DNA of 64,000 bases from Meandrina meandrites (lineage: Eukaryota; Cnidaria; Anthozoa; Scleractinia; Meandrinidae). The stretch is from contig OY855907.1 in the NCBI GenBank assembly GCA_963693305.1, forward strand, positions 32,274,301-32,338,300. Direction: 5' to 3'. The translations under genes were made by a program, and so were the position numbers. Below are positions 62,401 through 64,000 of the stretch, piece by piece (position 1 is the first letter of the stretch; every line of letters starts with the position of its first letter). Below the pieces are notes generated by a model. That model ran no database searches. It was not told where the DNA came from and saw only the letters and a list, made by a program, of their open reading frames with translations.

Positions 62401-62984
62401 ATAATAATTATGTGTTTGTGAATTCTAAACTTTATAGAAGACATACGTATTATTCTCCCTTTACTCAGTACATTAAAGGGGCAGTATCACGTGGGGTCCT
62501 AGTGTAAACTATGATGAAATTATTAGATGTAGCCACCGATCGACAGAGTATAACATTTGAACAACAAAAACGGCAGAAATTCAATCTCTAAGATGTGAAC
62601 AAACCATAATCAATGTTTTTAAGTGATTTTCGCCAAGTAACACTGTCAAACTTGAAAATGTCGGGCCGACCTTTTCAAGTTTTAGACCACATTTTTCCTA
62701 CCTGTCCTTTTTTAAACAACTTTGTGACCAGTACAGTGCGTTTTAGGAAGGCTATGCCAGTTTTAGTGGATATCCAGTTTAAGAACAACACGTTCATTGG
62801 ATTTTCAAGTAGCAGTAAATGTTGCTGAGACTGCCCCTTTAAAAGGTGATTTTCGCATAGATTATGTGAAAAGCTATAAATGGATTTACTTTTTAACTGA
62901 CTTCTTCTGGATGATTCTTCATACAACTTTTTCAATCGCTTTTTCCTTTTCCTGTTTTCTTTCCTTATAGAAACTGATGATTGA
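56456..62984 (+). CDS. secreted discoidin (F5/8C)-PAN-EGF protein
   Basis: Coding exons: 56456-56534, 57904-58229, 58832-58970, 60265-60515, 61314-61428, 62971-62984; 924 bases, 307 residues, all GT-AG with matching phases. Exon 1 gives a signal peptide (MGLQNLKRDLFEVLLFSQAL, then IIVQA). Exons 2-3 encode an F5/8 type C domain, which usually binds carbohydrate or membrane phospholipid: it starts 'CKESLGMESGKIADSEISAS', includes 'WLQVDLKAVAELTGIATQGR' and ends 'RVRPATWHGHVSMRMELYGC'. Exon 4 is a PAN/apple-like Cys-rich module ('CGAQCFMEPNCVSYN'). Exon 5 is an EGF domain with six Cys ('CDNEPCMNKATC', 'CQCVAGFTGALC'). The terminal exon adds E-T-D-D and a stop; its acceptor follows a strong pyrimidine tract. 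If that short exon is not used, the gene runs beyond the window. Anthozoans have many adhesion or matrix proteins of this design; the ligand is unknown. Introns hold MITEs and SINEs. Confidence 0.8.
56729..56757 (+). repeat. poly-G run in intron 1 of the discoidin gene
   Basis: A near-continuous run of G interrupted by one A, about 200 bases after the exon 1 donor. Potential G-quadruplex. Confidence 0.9.
58291..58383. mobile_element. short hairpin MITE between the discoidin exons
   Basis: A 93-base palindrome: 'gttaaaaaatttccccggag' and 'ctccggagaaatttttttaac' at the ends, with 'ggtggctctgaaac' mirrored inside. It sits just after the donor of the first discoidin exon. Confidence 0.75.
59085..59650 (+). 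repeat. dispersed repeat, copy 2, interrupted by a SINE
   Basis: Matches 51975-52990 (see copy 1). The SINE at 59195-59440 lies between the two matching parts: sequence equivalent to contiguous 52030-52070 is split here. It lies in the intron between the discoidin and PAN exons. Confidence 0.6.
59195..59440 (+). mobile_element. tRNA-derived SINE (second family)
   Basis: The head has an A-box-like 'ggtggcctaatgatagcgc' and a B-box-like 'ggttctagccc'. The body contains 'agcaaggcacttcaatttca' and a conserved-looking 'ccctgcgatggactggcatc', words that recur in SINEs of many aquatic animals. It differs from the family at 25924 and 62132. Confidence 0.65.
60625..60768. repeat. paired poly-C and poly-G tracts
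   Basis: A C run at 60625-60646 and G runs at 60735-60768 can pair as a hairpin of about 20 GC pairs with an 85-base loop, or form a G-quadruplex with an i-motif. Located in the intron between the PAN and EGF exons. Confidence 0.8.
62132..62297 (-). mobile_element. tRNA-derived SINE (same family as 25924-26222)
   Basis: On the minus strand it reads 'ggaggcagcgtggcctagtg', 'ggcgctggacttgtaatccg' and 'gggttcaaatcc', and ends with 'cctaccagttgggattt'. This copy lacks the nested palindrome found in the other one. It lies in the last intron of the discoidin gene. Confidence 0.75.
62473..62842. mobile_element. MITE with TTAAAGGGGCAGT ends
   Basis: The left end 'ttaaaggggcagtatca' and the right end 'tgagactgcccctttaa' are inverted repeats. 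370 bases, no transposase. It ends about 130 bases before the terminal exon acceptor of the discoidin gene. Confidence 0.75.
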
Positions 62985-63498
62985 AAGGAATTGCAGTCTG
63001 CAATGGATTGGTGATGAGATTAGCATTGTTTCACTTCTGATGCACTCATTATCCTCCCGCTTGAAATTTTGCCTTTTTCTGTTGACACAAGGAGTATAAT
63101 TTCATATCAAAGATACCAAATGTCCGGGACTGTGATATCTAACATAGTTACCATGATTGCGTAGATTTTATACACTTCTCTTCACCGGACGGTTTCGATA
63201 GGCGAGACACCAGCTACCGAAGCTAGTTAGGTTTCCTTGCACGTAAATTATAAGGTGAATTTGCACTTCATGTAAAACCTGATTTCCTTGTTTGAAACTA
63301 TACATAATTAACAGAATTAACCAATGAAAATAATATAATAGTTATGATAAAACAAGGGTTTAACATGTAATAAGTCAAATGTCAAGCTATTAATAATTAC
63401 CAAACGGTAGTTATATCTCTAATATCCCATTCACACCAGCAAAACATGTTTAGTTGAACCAGGTTTAAAAATCGGCAACAGAAAACGGAAATAGAGTT

Positions 63499-63668
63499 TT
63501 TTTCACTCACGTGACTTGCGGCCATGTTGGCCTTCTCAAACAAAAGACGATCTTTGCATATAAATAGAGTTTAATTCCCAGATGAGTTGCTTGGTACACT
63601 AACATGGTCGCCGTATCTTGTTTTTAAACACCAATATGGCTGCAGTGACGTCATGTGAAAACGTTTTA
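63499..63668. mobile_element. MITE with CGTGAC/GACGTCA ends
   Basis: 'ttttcactcacgtgacttg' with 'ggccatgttgg' at the left is mirrored by 'ccaatatggctgcagtgacg' with 'tcatgtgaaaa' at the right; arms about 35 bases, imperfect. It is within or just past the 3' UTR of the discoidin gene, whose possible AATAAA lies at about 63748. Confidence 0.65.
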
Positions 63669-63901
63669 TGTTAAATTTTACACAGGGTTCCAGGAAACTC
63701 TTACTTGTGCTTCCACTGTGCAAAGTTTGAGGTCGACAAACATCAGAATAAAGAATGCAATTGAGTAAATTGCATTTACACTGCCAGGATCATTTCATTC
63801 ATTTCATCATTTATCCGTAGTCCATATATATATATTCATACATCATCCACTCCATCTACGGGATATTAGAACCTACAATTGACCTGCTCCCGACGTATCA
63901 A

Positions 63902-63970
63902 GGCTTCATCGCTCAGTTGGTAGAGCAACGCATCGATATCGCGAAGTTCATGGGTTCCATTATTTCATTC
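63902..63970 (+). tRNA. degenerate tRNA-like sequence at window end
   Basis: 'ggcttcatcgctcagttgg', then 'tagagca', is a good A-box region. The B-box is broken ('gggttccattattt') and the 3' acceptor strand does not pair with GGCTTCA. It is probably a SINE head or tRNA pseudogene. Confidence 0.4.
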
Positions 63971-64000
63971 AGTTCAAACATCGGTTAGCAACTTCTCTGA

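Overview
This is eukaryotic, animal-type DNA. Genes have many GT-AG introns, the base composition is AT-rich, and the window is packed with palindromic MITE-like elements, tRNA-derived SINEs, a Ty3/gypsy copy and a LINE. The gene content (tandem animal-type lipoxygenases of predicted R type, a discoidin-PAN-EGF secreted protein, a DUF3504-like recombinase relic) suggests an anthozoan cnidarian, probably a stony coral. The species assignment is inference.

Layout. 1-4.9 kb is a cluster of divergent, unidentified repeats. 6.1-12.15 kb is an old tandem segmental duplication (6.1-9.56 kb and 9.6-12.15 kb); the copies differ by inserted foldback elements. At 13.2-13.8 kb lies a broken reading frame resembling DUF3504/KIAA1958-like (Crypton-derived) proteins, followed directly by a 5'-truncated, frameshifted Ty3/gypsy element with one recognisable LTR (to 17.70 kb) and a possible C-terminal remnant of the host gene. 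Around 18.6-19.1 kb are a promoter-like stretch and THAP and Myb/SANT-like coding fragments.

The core of the window is a pair of tandem lipoxygenase genes on the + strand: LOX1 (19.7-29.8 kb) and LOX2 (38.9-51.4 kb). Each has 11 coding exons with matching intron positions and phases, and each encodes about 619 residues. They have the lipoxygenase iron ligands, a Gly at the predicted R/S stereocontrol site, a C-terminal Thr where Ile is usual, no room for a PLAT domain and, in LOX2, a clear signal peptide. They look like secreted, PLAT-less R-type lipoxygenases. LOX1 has AGG where LOX2 has its start ATG. Between the genes, 30.6-38.7 kb carries the same repeat family as 1-4.9 kb in the opposite orientation. 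The last intron of LOX2 holds two head-to-tail LINE copies separated and bordered by long TAG/CTA microsatellites that end about 25 bases before the final splice acceptor.

From 56.4 to 63.0 kb is a third + strand gene: signal peptide, F5/8C discoidin domain, PAN/apple-like domain, one EGF domain and a short terminal exon, 307 residues in total. Its introns carry MITEs and SINEs. The window ends in another MITE and a degenerate tRNA-like sequence. All exon structures were read by eye from splice sites, phase and homology between paralogs; no transcripts were available.
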